From Acanthaster planci (taxonomy: Eukaryota > Echinodermata > Asteroidea > Valvatida > Acanthasteridae), in contig NW_019091385.1 in assembly GCF_001949145.1 (NCBI RefSeq), positions 1,616,046 through 1,680,045 of the forward strand: a DNA stretch of 64,000 nucleotides. The letters run 5' to 3'. Positions 25,201 through 37,164 of this stretch are shown here, piece by piece; the first letter of the stretch is position 1; every line of letters starts with the position of its first letter. The notes under the pieces are model-generated. The model was not told the DNA's origin. It saw only the letters and a program-made list of their open reading frames with translations, and searched no databases. Made by a program: the position numbers and the translations under genes.

Positions 25201-27607
25201 GATTTGGTGAGATTTCTCAATTAAGTTGTAAGCGATATTTGGACTTTATGATACTTTTTTCTGACTGAAGTGTCTTTGAGAAAAGAGGGCATTTCATAAA
25301 ACAGGTCAGGTACGTATACGATACACACTTAAACATAAACATGTACTATACAAACATTATTATGTTAATGTATGATCAAGCAAATGATTAGACACATTTC
25401 TTTGTATTTCAGACATCTGCATTACATGAGTATGTACCAATGATGTACGTGCAAAGTGCATAAACTCACAATGGTATACAAATTAATAATGAAATTTTTG
25501 AAAGTATTTCTAAGGTAAACCTTTTTCTTAGTCAAGCTGGTTAACACAACATCCCTGCAGAGCTTCCTGATCCACATTCCAAGAAAAGAGCTCTACTCTC
25601 TCATAATACTGTGCATAGTATTCAATGACTATCAACCCAATCTGGCCCAATAGGAAAGCCATAAATTCAGCCTTGCCATGAACCCTCCCCCACCCCAAAC
25701 AAAGCCTACTTAAGAAACTGCTGTGTTTGGCATTGGGATAAATTCCAGGGTCACTGGAACAAACAAGACGACTCAGTTTCTCCAGTCATCTTTGTCTATG
25801 CCTGATCTTTGGTAAAAAAACCAAACAACCTTGACAACTTTGCTCAAAACCACTACACAAAAAAGCCTACAAACTGTTGTTACATGTAGGTACAGATTTG
25901 AAGCATGTGACCCCTGCAGCTCTACATGAAAACAAGCAGACCAACCAACAAAACTATTAAGAAATTTAGAATGCACTACTCAGGAATTAGCCTACGCCAG
26001 TGATAGGAAAGAGGTTCCCTGGACACACAAGAACCGCAACTGTGAAACCACCTTGTTGGATATAGAGGAGGTTTAATGCACATGGGCAAAACATGGAAGT
26101 TGAATAAAACGAAAAGCGAGAGAAACGAAGTCAGGGGTCACCAACACAAGAGGGCGCAATCGTAACTACTGGCGCTAGCCATTTTTGTCATTTGTAAGGT
26201 ATATGTAGCTTATAACGTCCCCATCATTTGTGTGGTGTATTTTTGTCGTGTTGACATAGCACACGTGTGCAGTTCTCGTCAACATTAAAAGGTGCCTCGT
26301 TACTGTACTTGATTGTGTCAATATTAAAATTCTTATAGCACACTTGTCACTCAAAAATTGGCCTTTGAAATAGCTTTATGTTTGTTACACTGGCAATGGT
26401 CCTTTGCCGTAATATTGTGTGAAAGCTGTCAAGAGACAACATATGAAACTTGCACCATTTTAGCAGTTGAGAAGGGGCAAGGTCTTTCATAGGTTATGAT
26501 AGGAGAGCCGGGTGCATTGTCTAAAGACCCCTCTCTTCTTCATGCAAGGAGTGCACACTGCAGGAATCTATATTTGTCAGGCAGATCAGAAAAGACTTAC
26601 CCTCCTTGACTGCTTTGTCCAGGTTACGTGAGATTACCGTTCCCCTTGGCCTACGCTGCCTGCGTGATAACACTTCCTGTCAAAGGCCAACAAGCAAACA
26701 ATGTGTTTCAAAGACCCCAAAACACAAAAAAAATTAATTCCCTGATGCATTTATTTTACAAGAGACAGCTTACCACTCAGGATTTTCAGTGCCAAAATTG
26801 CCAGAATACACATTTATCAAATGAAAATTTCTGCCTACCAAGAATTTTATGTCATGAACTTGTGACCAATACAAAAAACAATTGGCCACAATTTCCTGAG
26901 ATGCATTTGTGTACATAGCAACTAGATTTTGGAAACACTTCTTTTTACTAATTTTAATATTACTCCAATTGATTGGTATGCACATATTTTGAATCAGCCG
27001 CTTGAAGAGCAGAAAATGAAACTGATCTATGTACATGTACTTGTAACTGAACAAACAACTGGTGTACAGCGTGTTGGAAAAACACTTTGAATAGGTTTAT
27101 TCTACTGCTCTCAGCAATGCAAGTTAGAATATCACAGAGTTTCTCAACATTTCCATCTACAGTATGTACAAACTACAAAGGTCTTGCTTTCAGAACATTC
27201 AGAATATTCTATCAAACCCCTGCTTCGTGAGTCCTGAAACTAACAGCATCCAACACATACATGTACTTCCCAGTTTCCAAAGTCGGGATATTACTAGATT
27301 CAGAACTGTGGCTAGGGCAGGCCCAATAGCTGGGTTATAAATCCTGAATTCTCAGTATGAACAGGACTCTCACCATGACTTTTGTCACCAGGATGTTGGC
27401 AGCAGGCGAGGGGCTGGCCAGCACGGATGTCTTCCGCTTCTTGCCCGAGAACATCACCATGATGAACCCCATCAGGAACCCCACCACCGTAACTCCCAGG
27501 TACACCAGCACCGAAGTCAGGTTGCTGACCTGGACAAAGCCCAGCTGGTAGGAGATGGCCAAAAAGGCCACCAGGCCCCCCATGGTGTACACATTGACAT
27601 AGCCCAT
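9756..27607 (-). CDS. SNX25: Sorting nexin 25 (SNX-RGS family), complete
   Basis: Twenty-two coding exons with mutually consistent phases total 3240 bp, 1079 residues plus stop (exon coordinates are in the four block entries that follow). Domain order is two N-terminal hydrophobic segments, PXA, RGS, coiled coil, PX and nexin-C, which among animal proteins is the SNX13/14/19/25 family. Stretches such as NFWLAVE, IFELRGMFKW and ELLLIEVCPEL match SNX25 best. Family proteins are anchored to the ER or endosomal membranes; vertebrate SNX25 has been linked to TGF-beta receptor turnover. The start at 27607 is the first ATG of the open frame and places the membrane segment at residue 9. The protein is longer than vertebrate SNX25 because of an acidic C-terminal extension of about 145 residues. 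No frameshift or stop breaks the reading frame. Confidence 0.95.
10920..11400. other. G+C-richer intronic stretch of unknown origin
   Basis: This part of the intron between SNX25 exons 20 and 21 is visibly richer in G+C and CpG than its surroundings. It carries a 118-codon open frame on the minus strand (10922-11278) with no recognisable family and no good splice sites. A mobile-element remnant is the simplest reading. Confidence 0.3.
13903..14914. mobile_element. Tc1/mariner-like non-autonomous element (candidate)
   Basis: Ends are CAGTCATTTGCAAAA at 13903-13917 and its reverse complement at 14900-14914, each flanked by TA, the Tc1/mariner target duplication. The left end continues GTTTAGGACAAC, typical of Tc1-type termini. 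The 1.0 kb interior has no transposase-like frame. It lies in the intron between SNX25 exons 16 and 17. The matched terminal repeat is short, so chance pairing is not excluded. Confidence 0.45.
15795..16131. repeat. 21-bp minisatellite, about 16 units
   Basis: The tandem unit is TGTGAAAAGTCCAGAGACAAA with scattered substitutions (GGA/AGA, CAGAG/CACAG). Because 21 is a multiple of three and the unit lacks stops, both strands stay open through it (NVKSPET on the plus strand, SLDFSHL on the minus); these frames are artefacts. The array lies in the intron after SNX25 exon 15, and its edge is only about 22 bases from that exon's donor at 16154-16153. Confidence 0.95.
17713..19609 (-). other. SNX25: SNX25 exons 9-12: RGS domain
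   Basis: Coding exons: 19609-19401, 18773-18734, 18333-18214 and 17898-17713 (residues 345-529). The RGS fold starts near residue 388 (EILSDKVARAYL) and includes the typical NFWLAVEQM helix, split between exons 9 and 10. It ends near YYPSFLVSDSY in exon 12. In SNX-RGS proteins this domain is related to those that bind G-alpha subunits, but G-protein activity cannot be judged from sequence. Exon 12 contains an in-frame internal consensus donor (CTG|GTAAGTGA, GT at 17823-17822). Confidence 0.9.
19000..19320. repeat. Two related SINE/LINE-tail-like fragments
   Basis: The stretches AAGGTGTCTTGCTCAAGAAC (about 19035-19054) and AAGGTGCCTTGCTTGAGGGC (about 19283-19302) are about 250 bp apart and clearly related. 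A GCCTTGCTCAAGGGCAC-type core is common in animal SINEs. The bodies are too decayed to classify. They lie in the SNX25 intron between exons 9 and 10. Confidence 0.35.
20222..20606. mobile_element. MITE-like element, 385 bp
   Basis: The terminal inverted repeats are about 34 bp: the left end begins TGTGACCCGCTCTGCC and the right end, reverse complemented, begins TGTGACCGGCTCCACA; both continue through GGGTATTA. The interior is AT-rich and non-coding. It lies in the SNX25 intron between exons 7 and 8. The superfamily is not assigned because no clear target duplication is seen. Confidence 0.65.
21432..21495 (+). mobile_element. Short TTAACCC-ended element, copy 1
   Basis: A 64-bp unit beginning TTAACCCC and ending GGGGTTAA, with the internal signature CTAGGGTGTGTGCAAAATCA and ATTGAAAT. 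It is related to the units at 22739, 38573 and 56830. Intronic in SNX25 (exons 6-7). Confidence 0.55.
22739..22806 (+). mobile_element. Short TTAACCC-ended element, copy 2 (diverged)
   Basis: It begins CCCTAAATCCCTAGG, ends GACTGTTTAGGG, and contains ATTGGAGGATTCAGGACTGT, aligning with the 38573 copy. The left end holds an extra local palindrome around CCTAGG. Intronic in SNX25 (exons 5-6). Confidence 0.45.
24173..24414. mobile_element. MITE-like element, 242 bp
   Basis: The inverted repeats are about 40 bp: left GGCCGTTTTCCAATACTTAA and right, reverse complemented, GGCCGTTTTCCAGTACTCAA; both run on to CATCTCAGGCT or CGTCTCAGGCT. The interior is non-coding. It sits about 60 bp upstream (in gene sense) of the acceptor of SNX25 exon 4, so it could contribute the branch point or pyrimidine tract. 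Confidence 0.7.
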
Positions 27608-30539
27608 GCTGACAAGCTGTCCAACACCAACTCTTCCCCTACGGACTAGCCCACTCTCTCAGCAAAGCCGTTTCAAACAGCTACCCATCAAAGAAGAATA
27701 TGTTGGACTTCCTCTACTGTAAGAATTAGGTTGAAATACGAAGGGAAACCAAACTTTTCAGAGGCAACTTATACCAACATCCGCTCAACACATATCAGTA
27801 TACACAGTGTAGCTGCAATGCTGGCTGCCCTCAATATGACTACCGCATGTTGTGCACATTTTGCGGCAACTGGTTTCTAACTTTAGAGCTTTATGCCTCA
27901 GTGCACACATGTGTATATTAAATATGCAAGTTTACGTTTCAGATTTGTACATGCACACCCTGAAAGTAGTGAGTGCAACAGTACAGTGTGTGGTAATAAT
28001 GTATGTAAGTATCATACCAGTACCTGCCAGTTTGACCACAAAAGAACAGGGAATCATGATGTGACTGTTGGCAGTAAATGTGGAAAAGGGACTGCAAAGT
28101 TTCCACAACTCTACATGTAGCTGTCCCATGCTGCCATGCACATCAAGGAAATTTTTGCCTTGATGAACTCTAAGCTTCATTGAATATGTACACCAACACA
28201 CAGTTGGCATATGTGCAGAACTGCATGGTGTGTAAGGGCCCACTGCATGGTGTGCCAAGCCAAGCAAACTACGAGGCAAAAGTCAAAGTGCAGAGGGACT
28301 AATGAAATCTCATAAACTGAAAGGCAACTGCCCGTCCTCGTTATGTCCAGTCTAAGGCTGCTTGAAACAATTAACGGGAGCTGAGAGTTAAGTACAGAAC
28401 AGCCCCCTTTACAATGTAAACAAACGAACAGCCATGGAGGGCAGTACATGTAATTGAAAGTAATACGCCACACAATAGTGTCTTTTACACTGAGGTGACA
28501 TCCCGATCAATAAGCAAATTACATGCAAGTTGGGGAAGCTCTGTTACTTCTGATCTCAACAAAGAGATTGCACGTCATCAAGAGTAAGGACATCATACTC
28601 TTCATAAAAGAACACCAGTTAGAAATTACAAAAATTAGAGGGGCTGAGTCAATTCGAATAATTCACTATTCAAATATTCGACCTTCAATTCTCTCAAATA
28701 TCCCAATATTCGGTGGTACCAACCAGCAGATTGTTGAGGAACAAACAATATGCAAAAGTAGTTGCAATAATGGACACAATTGTACATTATAATTACTACA
28801 ATAGTTTTTCACGCCAAGATTTAAGAGACGAACAATAATTCTTTTCCTGTTGAAAATGTATATTCTTTTTAAATTTTTTAATGAATAATATACTTTTCAC
28901 GTCCTTGTAAGGTTTTTGACTCTTTTTAAATTTACTTGGAACAAGCTTCCATCGTGCAATTTTTCTCATTTAAAATAAAAGAAAATTCTCCCTTCCTTTA
29001 CATTGATTTCCGATTCGAATATTCAAATTTGAAAAATACTATTCAAATATTTGATGATTGATTGAATATTCAGATATTCGGCATAGCCTTAGAAATTAGT
29101 ACAAAAGTTAGAGAGCTACAAAGAATGTCACTAAGTCAGTTTGCTAAAATTAAGTCGTTGGTATGATCTAACTCAATAGAGCAACCCAATGAGCACACTG
29201 AAAGGCTCAGTGTGCTCTTGATACATATTTGTTGTAACATCACTAGCTACAAATGGTAGATTACAGGCTATGGGCAGAATTACGGTCCCATCAATAAATA
29301 TACATGTGTACATGAACAAGACCCGGCATGAGTTTGACAGCATCCAGTGCAGGTGGATCCCTTGCCATCCTAAGAAGTTGTAACGTAATACAGACTGGTG
29401 TCCTACAAGGGTTACATCATTCTCTTCATCCTTTCTATTCATACTTCCCCCCCAACACTATGAAACATCCGCCTTCCTGAAGTTCCTATACCAAGAATTT
29501 GTTAAAAATCTTACAATGCTGGCCTTCAAGCATTGTTTAACATCGGCAAAACGTTTGGCAATTATTGTACACTAAGAGCAGCATTATCTCTTCTCACCCA
29601 AAAAAACTGTTGACCCATGAACCCAAATTATAGATAAATCTGGTGAAAACAGAAGCCATTACTGCAGGGCCACACTGTTCACACATAGGTGGTACACGCA
29701 TGTTACAATCCTCTCCGACCAAGAGTCGTGACTTGCAAAAGTGCGTGGGCGTTCTCAATTCAAGAAGTATGCGAGTGCGATGGCACTGCAGGAATGGCAT
29801 TTCCTTGGATTTGTCAAGTCAAACGGCCTTATTAGATGAAACAAAATCACAGCAAAGCAATAACACAGAAAACAAGAGCCAATCAAGGTTTTCTCCCTGA
29901 CAAAGACACTGCTTTTATTAACAACTGATGAGAAAGAGAAAAATATATATTTCATACCAAAGTCAACACATGTACATGACACCCTTTTCAACTAGTTACA
30001 CAGTCATTAAATGTAGTTTTTTCCTAGGATTTATTCAAATTGTACACAATCTGGGACAAAGTCTTCAGAAGCCAAATGTAACCTGATTTTTTCATATCAG
30101 AAAGACACTGAAAAAGATGCCAATTTTTCTCAATGTGCCATTCTACAAACGTATGGTTGGATTTTTTTTTAATGCTGACTTTATGGGTCAAAATATTTAC
30201 TCTATTTCACCCTAACATGCCAAGTCAAAAGTTTTATGGGCAAAATGAAACCTACTCTTTCCCAAAAAGAGGCACAAGTTTGTTTCACAAAGTGTCATTC
30301 TCTAAAACAAGGATTTTAATCATTAAAAGAAAGCCAACAAGTTCAAACCCCCAGTGTTCTTAATCAATATGCTTATTCAACATTCTTAAAAAATCACTAG
30401 TTATAGATGGAAGGCCAATTTAAACAATCTTTATAATAAATTTATACATGTCCTTAAAAACAACTTTCAGTATACAATGTACATGGATAAAGCAACAAAA
30501 GACAATATTTACATGTAGTTTTTAAAAAAGAAGGAATGA
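27608..30539. other. Spacer between SNX25 5' end and the MADF/BESS gene
   Basis: No supported exon. The right-hand flank of the SNX25 start should contain its 5' UTR and promoter, but no TATA box or CpG-rich stretch marks it, so a non-coding first exon further upstream is possible. The interval includes one AT-rich repeat candidate (28641-29090). Confidence 0.45.
28641..29090. mobile_element. AT-rich inverted-repeat element (candidate)
   Basis: Both ends carry clusters of ATTCGAATA/ATTCAAATATTCG, facing inward. The unit is bracketed by similar flanks, TTAGAAATTACAAAAATTAG on the left and TTAGAAATTAGTACAAAAGT on the right, which could be a decayed duplication. No open frame of note. Confidence 0.35.
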
Positions 30540-30545
30540 TTTATT
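30540..30545 (-). terminator. Possible poly(A) signal of the MADF/BESS gene
   Basis: AATAAA on the minus strand, 44 bases after the stop codon. The resulting 3' UTR would be very short, so a distal signal could be used instead. Confidence 0.3.
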
Positions 30546-30588
30546 TGACTATTTACAACTTGAAGCACTGCACGTATTTGCTATTTTA

Positions 30589-33292
30589 CTAGCTATTCTC
30601 ACCACTGTGTTCCATCTCCGCCTCAAAGAGGAACTTGTGGATTTGAAATTTGACTCTTGATTTGACGGACGGTGGAAGCTTCTTGCACATGGCGGCCATG
30701 GACCGAAAGAATGCATCGTCTTCATCCTCCACTGTCCCATTCTGCACCTCTTTGCAACAGTTCAGTATACCATCTCCCAGTTGGAGAGACTCGTCCCGTT
30801 TCCGTTTCCTCGCAATGAGATACACAGGTACTGGAATGGGGGGTTTATTGGAATTGTTCAATTGAGTTTCAACAAGCTCCCCTTCACTTCCTCTATCGCA
30901 ATGCCCATCGCTATCACAGTCAGCAAATGAGTCGTCATTCATAGCCATGTTGCTTCTGTCAATTCACAAAGCAAAAATGCGCAGAATGATTCAGTGCTGT
31001 GTATCTTGTAAGTTTACGTTAGATTATGACGTGGAATGGACCATACAAACATGCTGGTGTAGAGTGAAATTACCTATAGGTACATAGGTGTACCTTGTTT
31101 TCAAGTATGGAAGCAGGAATCCCAGAACGTGTTCATATTTATAGGGCTTGACATTCTTTGTATCTTGCTTCTTTCTAGACTTCAGAAAGGCATCCCGGAT
31201 GTCCTTCCATCTCTTGGCAGCCTGTGGCCCTAAAACATACAAACAAAAAATTACTACCTGTTCAATTAAGTATGTCATCAATTTCCCCGCACTTTCTTAG
31301 CAGCAGGTGATTCGTACAAGTAAACGAGTTGGCCGTACTGCTTTAACCTTGCAAGGTGCTCTGGGATGCCATGCAGCTACATGTATATAAAAAAAACAGC
31401 AACAAAGGAGAACTGATTCAGTAACACTTAAGACTGGGAGGTGAAATGGAACTTCCAAATTGACAACAATTTTGACACACGACAACACTCAAAAGTGTAT
31501 TGTGTGAATAGTATGACTGGTGTGAAAAAAGTGTGAAAAAAATGCCACTAATACAAGTTCCAGCGGTGGTTGAAGGAACTTTGTCAAGTTCATACATCAG
31601 AGTGAACCGTGTTCCAAAATAAGCCAGTGAGATTTGTGAAAGCTTCAAAAAGTTTGTCTCTTGATCAGGTGAACTTCACAGGTAACTGTCAGATAGCACC
31701 TTAACTGGCAGAGAAACGAATGCTTGAATTTTTCAACAGACAGAAAAAAATTCTTGTCATCCCAGTATTGAAAACTTACCTGTACATCCCTTCCCTTTTA
31801 CCCCTAAGAGAACTGTCTTTTTAGGGCCATTTCATTATAATGTTCATGTGAATACATGTAAACAAATGGGTAGGCCAAAATGTACCAAAATCAAAAGTAC
31901 TGTAGTTATAGTCATAACTATATAACTGCATGCATTTAAACAGTTGATTTTCCACACACGATGTGCATTCCATCATGCATTCATAATTCAGTTCTCTGTG
32001 ACATATGAGAGCTTTGGGACCTTTTGGCTGTATCACCTCCTTCGAACCAGATCAGAAGTCAGCAGCCATGTTGCCTCTGGGCAACCAAGACCATACCATT
32101 ATGCTAAAGGGTGGTGATATTATATGATAAAGAAACAATGCTTTTTTCCTTTAAAGTTACCACATTTTATTTTTCTTAAGCTTGAACAATTGTCCCTTTT
32201 TGTATTTTGACAATAGCTGTGTTACATAAAAGTTATGTTGTTTCTGCTACATTGATTGCTACTCTCTTAAAAGTATTTTAATTTACAAAGTATCCACACC
32301 TAAATGGTACAGTCCAAGCACCATGAGGAGGCAAGATGGTGGCGAACAGCTACGCTGCTTCATATCATATTTTTTGCGTGAAAACAACTTCATTTGCAAA
32401 TTGTTTTGTGACCTCCAACTATTGAAAAGTCTCTTTCACTTATCAGTCAGCCCAAGTATGTACACTATGCCTCTTGTAGACTGAACTTGTATTTTTGAGA
32501 TGTTGACACTGTGTTGACGTTACTATCCTGTGTTGACGGAAATTAGTAAGACCTGTCCCCCCCCGGGATTTCCATCCATGCCCCCATTAATAAAAATAAT
32601 TAAAATATTTTGATAATTAACACAGGTGTAACTTTGTCAGTACATGAAAATAATATTGCAGTCTCGTGAACAAGTCTGACAGGGTTAGACATGATCACCC
32701 GATCTCTCAGCATGATAGCATAACAAGTTACATGATTGGTCCATCCTGTATGCAATCTCCAACTTCCCCTTTTCAGTTTTGGAAGCAATCTTCCTCAACA
32801 GTTTAACTTTAGGCCTAAACCTTAAGAAAATGTGATTGGCTGATGGCGTTATTACCGACAAATCACACAATAAGATCGACTGATCGCACAAAATTTGGGC
32901 GATCGCGCATGTTAGAATTTTATAGGCCCATCAACCGATCGCGCTCAACATAGCCTAACATTTTGTACAGACACGTACGGTACACGTACATGTACATGTA
33001 CATTGCTGTAGGCCTACTGTACATGTAAGTGGTAAAGCCTAGGCCCCTACGCATGGACAGCGGAGGTGCATGAGCATGCAACATCGTACCGGGCGCTCGG
33101 TAAAATACCTAAAAAGGGGAAATGCCTCGTTTTCTTCTTACCTGACATGTTCACTCTCCCTCCAACGGCCTCCCAAATATCTTGTTTTTGGAGTGTATCT
33201 TTATAAGCTTCCAACGATCTGTCATACAACTGAGGGTATTTCTGAACTTCGAGTATTAAGTTCTCGCCGCAAGAGTCTGAGTACGACGCCAT
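30589..33292 (-). CDS. MADF-BESS domain protein (Adf-1-like)
   Basis: Three coding exons, 33292-33142, 31229-31094 and 30955-30589, with consistent phases give 217 residues. The MADF domain, a Myb/SANT-like DNA-binding fold, covers about residues 12-97 (LILEVQKYPQLYD, IWEAVGG, AAKRWKDIRDAFLKSRKK, YKYEHVLGFLLPYL). A Ser/Asn-rich linker with a basic ARKRKR patch (a likely nuclear signal) follows. A BESS-type motif that mediates protein-protein contacts lies near 173-209 (DEDDAFFRSMAAMCKKLPPS). The family is best known from insect transcription factors such as Adf-1 and is also found in other invertebrates. The MASYS start was chosen because the longer frame to 33355 has only an Arg-rich, non-conserved extension. 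The target genes cannot be inferred. Confidence 0.88.
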
Positions 33293-33400
33293 GTTTGCCA
33301 ACCCATGACGTCGAATCCAACGAGAACGCTGATTGGACAGAACGCGCCGTCTCACTGCGCGCGGTATCTTCGATCCGAGCTAGCTTACCGCTCGTTATGT
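33293..33400 (-). promoter_or_regulatory. Promoter-like region of the MADF/BESS gene
   Basis: The interval is rich in CpG compared with the surrounding DNA. It holds a CRE-like TGACGTC (33306-33312) about 14 bases before the ATG and an inverted CCAAT (ATTGG, about 33332-33336). No TATA box. A single CpG-type promoter is inferred. Confidence 0.35.
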
Positions 33401-33664
33401 GAGCGAAAACGGAATATCCGCGCGGTAGAAATATAGCTCACTTGGTTTTCCATGAATCTTTGGGATAATTTTACTGCAGAAAACCATACAGTAAGGGCCA
33501 AATATGAAACTGTTCCGCATTAACTTAGAAACGTGAACAATTTCTCAAAGATACTGTGCTGAGACTGCGCTTTTGTTGGGTATGATGCCACGGCTGGGCT
33601 GGGTTGTTGAACCATGGAGGAATGGTTGAACACACCATCCTCTTCGAATCTTTGAGTCTGGATC

Positions 33665-33885
33665 CTTTTGGCCATGGCGGATCCAGGGGGGCAACTGGGG
33701 CCATACCATTAGTGGTGTTACTAGGGCTAAACGTCCGAGAGGCACCCAGGGGTGCAAACATTTTTTCAAAAGGCACCACAAGAAAATAAGCTGAAGCTGC
33801 ATTTCAACAGATATTATTCAGATATTTCAAATGGAGGAGGGGGCAGGCACCTGCTGGGGGTGGTACATGCCCCCCCCCCAACAAA
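33665..33885. repeat. Decayed repeat with GGATCCAGGGGGGC and poly-C tract
   Basis: A GGCGGATCCAGGGGGGC stretch (about 33676-33692) is followed after about 180 bp by GTACATGCCCCCCCCCC (about 33865-33881). This pairing of motifs is common in non-autonomous elements of marine invertebrates. No clear boundaries. Confidence 0.3.
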
Positions 33886-36800
33886 AAATAGCAGCTGGGC
33901 CTATTTTTCTTTTAATCAGGGCACCCTTTTTTAATTCTTTGGTTCTCATATTTTTTTTACTTGAGGGAAGGTCGGTCAGTCGAAAAAAAATAAATTCCTA
34001 ACCAAAATAAACTTCTACATGTATACTACTGTCATATAGATGACTGAATAAACCAGGCAAAGTGCACTATGCATGGTTGTCACTTGTTTTTATAACGAGT
34101 ATACCTTGAGTGTCTGTTTCTAGCAGAGTTTTTATTGTTGCACGGCAACACAATACATGTACTTGAATTTTCAATTCATGGAACCACCCAAACTACAAAT
34201 GTAGTTTCATAAAAAGTATTAAAAAGCACCTCTTAGGAAAACAGGTTTTCTCTGATTTTATCTGTTCAAAAAAATAAATGCATATAGCCATTGTTTGGTA
34301 TGCACAAAGGTTTATCCACTACCAACACAGGGCGAAAGTTCCCCTCATTTTCTCTGTTTTCTCTGAATGATGCAATCTACATTCAGAATTCGCATCTTGG
34401 CATGTACAGAACAAAAGCCCTTTTTAGCTGGTTATAGTTGAGCTCTGAAGACAAATGACACTGTGTTCGATTTGGATTTTTCCATATTTATTTGAACAGA
34501 TAAATCACAGAAAACATGTTTTCCTTAGAGGTGCACTTTAAATAAAGCAAAATGAATAGTTTAAATATGAATATAAAAAGCAAAAAATATAGGACAAACA
34601 TGACAAGTGTGACAGCAGTAGAACGGAAGACACCAGCCATGACATAATAATTAAGCGCGGCAGCAAAACTAGACTTGTCTCAGTCTCCATCTATTATGTA
34701 CTAACAGGTCTGAAAGGCAGTGTGGGGGGGGGTTGTGAGCTTGTTTCCATTATCATATCAGTACATGTATCAATTCACTTTTTCACACAAAAACTGATTG
34801 CATAAGAATGACGGTAAAGTTTTTGGTGTCACATTTAAATAGGCTATACATGTACATACAGTATGTATGTTTTTACCCATATCGGCAGCCAGAAAAGTGT
34901 ACAATTATTATGGCGCTCTACACTTGTTTGTATACATGTACAGACATGTATATGAAGTGCATTGGGTGCTGTACGTTACTACTGGTTTTGTCCCATATCT
35001 TGCTGGGTATATATATACATGTATATCACCCCATCAGAAAGGCCACCAAAGAAGAGATGAAATACTTCCCAAATTTTTGCCCCCAACAAAAATCCAAGTT
35101 AGTCCTCCCCCCGACAATTTGGTGCCTATGGGGTACCACTTGCAGATGGTATTCAGTAATGGTTCCTTCAATCATGCCTCAACATGGCAAGGAAATGTTG
35201 AAACAACGTGAAGTGCCATCCCATTGCTGTGGAAAGTCATTCACATGCATACATACATGTTCATGTATGTACATGTATCTACATGTATACCCAGAATGCT
35301 TTTCTACTTTGTGCATAAAATCAACCATAAAAACATACCGCATTCTGTCACCGCCCTCCATTACTGCAGCTTCCCAGAAAACAGCTGCTTTCTGTGGTAT
35401 TCTTAAACTGAGACAAACTGTGCAATGGGTGATAAACTGCTAATAAGTTGGAAACTTGAGTTATTTTTCAATGACATATGGGATGACATTAAGACTGCAT
35501 AATATGGTCAATCTCTGGTCTCCTGAGATAATTAACGTAATTATACCAAGCTGATTTCAATCCTTGTAAACAAATACAATATACCTGCCATAATGATGCA
35601 TCCTACAATGTACATTGTACATGTACATCTCATAACCACTTGCTTCCTTAAATCAGCCTAAGCATGCAGGCACACTGGTTGTAGCTCCAAGAGAGTGCCT
35701 TCAACATGCCCATGTTTCAGTGATGTAAAGAAACAGCCATAATTTTCAAGCAAGGCCTTTGCAAGCCCATTTCAGCTGGTACTTTTTTAAGGTTCATTGG
35801 AAAACTTTTCCAGACCATTAAAAAAAACACAAGTAGCATTACTATAAATTTCACAAAATCTCAAAAACAAGTAAAAGTCACTCCACGCTATTTCTTAGCC
35901 GTCATGATTCGGACGCTTACCCTTTCAAATTTACTAACAAAATCTAGTATCCAGTTTTGCTCAATTTTGTTGGCTTCAGAATTTTAGAATTGCTCCCCAT
36001 CCCAAATTTATTAAGTACGTTTAGCTTTTGGAGCACTCAGGAAGGTTGCATTACAAAATTTGAAATTCAGAGCTCGGGTTAAATATAGATAAGGAAGCTC
36101 TCATTTCTAAATTTCATGGAAGCCACAAATCAAGCCAACAACTCAAACATCATAAGCATTGTGATCAAAGTGCACACAGCTTCAAATTGAAATGCAGAAA
36201 AATTTATCTTGGGGAAAAAAATCAATTCTGCCAGTGTGGGTAAGCGAAAACGCCTTTTTTGCAGAGCAAACAGGACAGGGAAGTCATGCATGAAACACAC
36301 AACTGAATTAAGCCCTTTGACACCCCTGTGCTCACACAGGCGTGAAATTCTTTGATGGCTAAAATCTAAACTATTTGGCTGCACAGACGTGTACTGAATG
36401 TACACATATGTAATTGGTTCTCCATGCATTACATGTGTGATAGAAGTTTGTCCCTTTTCACCACCTCCATACTTAAAAGTGCTCAAAATCTCACACAGAA
36501 CGCTGGAAAAACTGTTCAAGATTTAGCTGTATGTGGGATTCTGCATTACACACTGCTGTGCTTTACAGCTGAGCAAAATTTTCACATGAGGCCCAGCAGA
36601 ATGAATTTTGTGATTCAAGGCATGCAATGAAGGCTGGTTTTTTCCAGCTCTTTGAACAGCGACTGTACATGTAGTTCCAGCTTTCGTATTGAACTTTTAT
36701 TCTGGCACCACCCAAACCATTGTACACAAAAGCTTCAATTGTAATGCAACACGTCTGGCCTTACACACCCTGCAAAGATAGACATACATGTTACATGTAG

Positions 36801-37164
36801 CGTACATGTACCGGTACTTTTGCCACTTCATCTATTCATGTAAAAATTGCAACAACATTGTAAATAAACTTTAGAACAAATAACTTTATAAATACATTTC
36901 TATACCATGTCCGGACTACACAATGTATACCAAACAGATATGTGTGTGGTGTACTGCCCTTTTTTTCCAAATTCATATTCTCCTAACTGCGTTTTAATCT
37001 ATAACACTACCAAGCATTCACTTCCACGAAATGCCAAATACCTGTAAATTGAATCAAACAGGGTTTAGATGAGGAGTAGAACTTGAAATGTGGTCACTGG
37101 ATGCTGAAAAGCATGAATTATCATAAATTTTAAAAAATGACTGAAGACAAAGATATTTTTCTCT

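Larger units (their letters stand above)
20002..27607 (-). other. SNX25: SNX25 exons 1-8: membrane anchor and PXA domain
   Basis: Coding exons: 27607-27374, 26676-26601, 25132-25048, 24113-24056, 23567-23494, 22129-21957, 21175-20989 and 20146-20002 (residues 1-344). Residues 9-24 and about 33-54 are hydrophobic and would form a membrane hairpin, followed by the basic stop-transfer stretch GKKRK. Exon 2 is Arg-rich. The PXA domain runs from about residue 104 to 320; recognisable pieces are VKDFVMSWYSNL, VYKFCDHFAELRE, HPCLIN and SYEEFIKLIN. Exon 8 ends with a GC rather than GT donor. PXA domains in this family are implicated in lipid binding or transfer next to the membrane anchor. Confidence 0.9.

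Noticed and set aside
34808-35443. 211-codon plus-strand ORF
   Set aside because: Longest unexplained frame, but it is made of ACATGTA-type repeats (runs of Tyr, Met, Cys, Thr), has no family similarity and a composition unlike the real exons.
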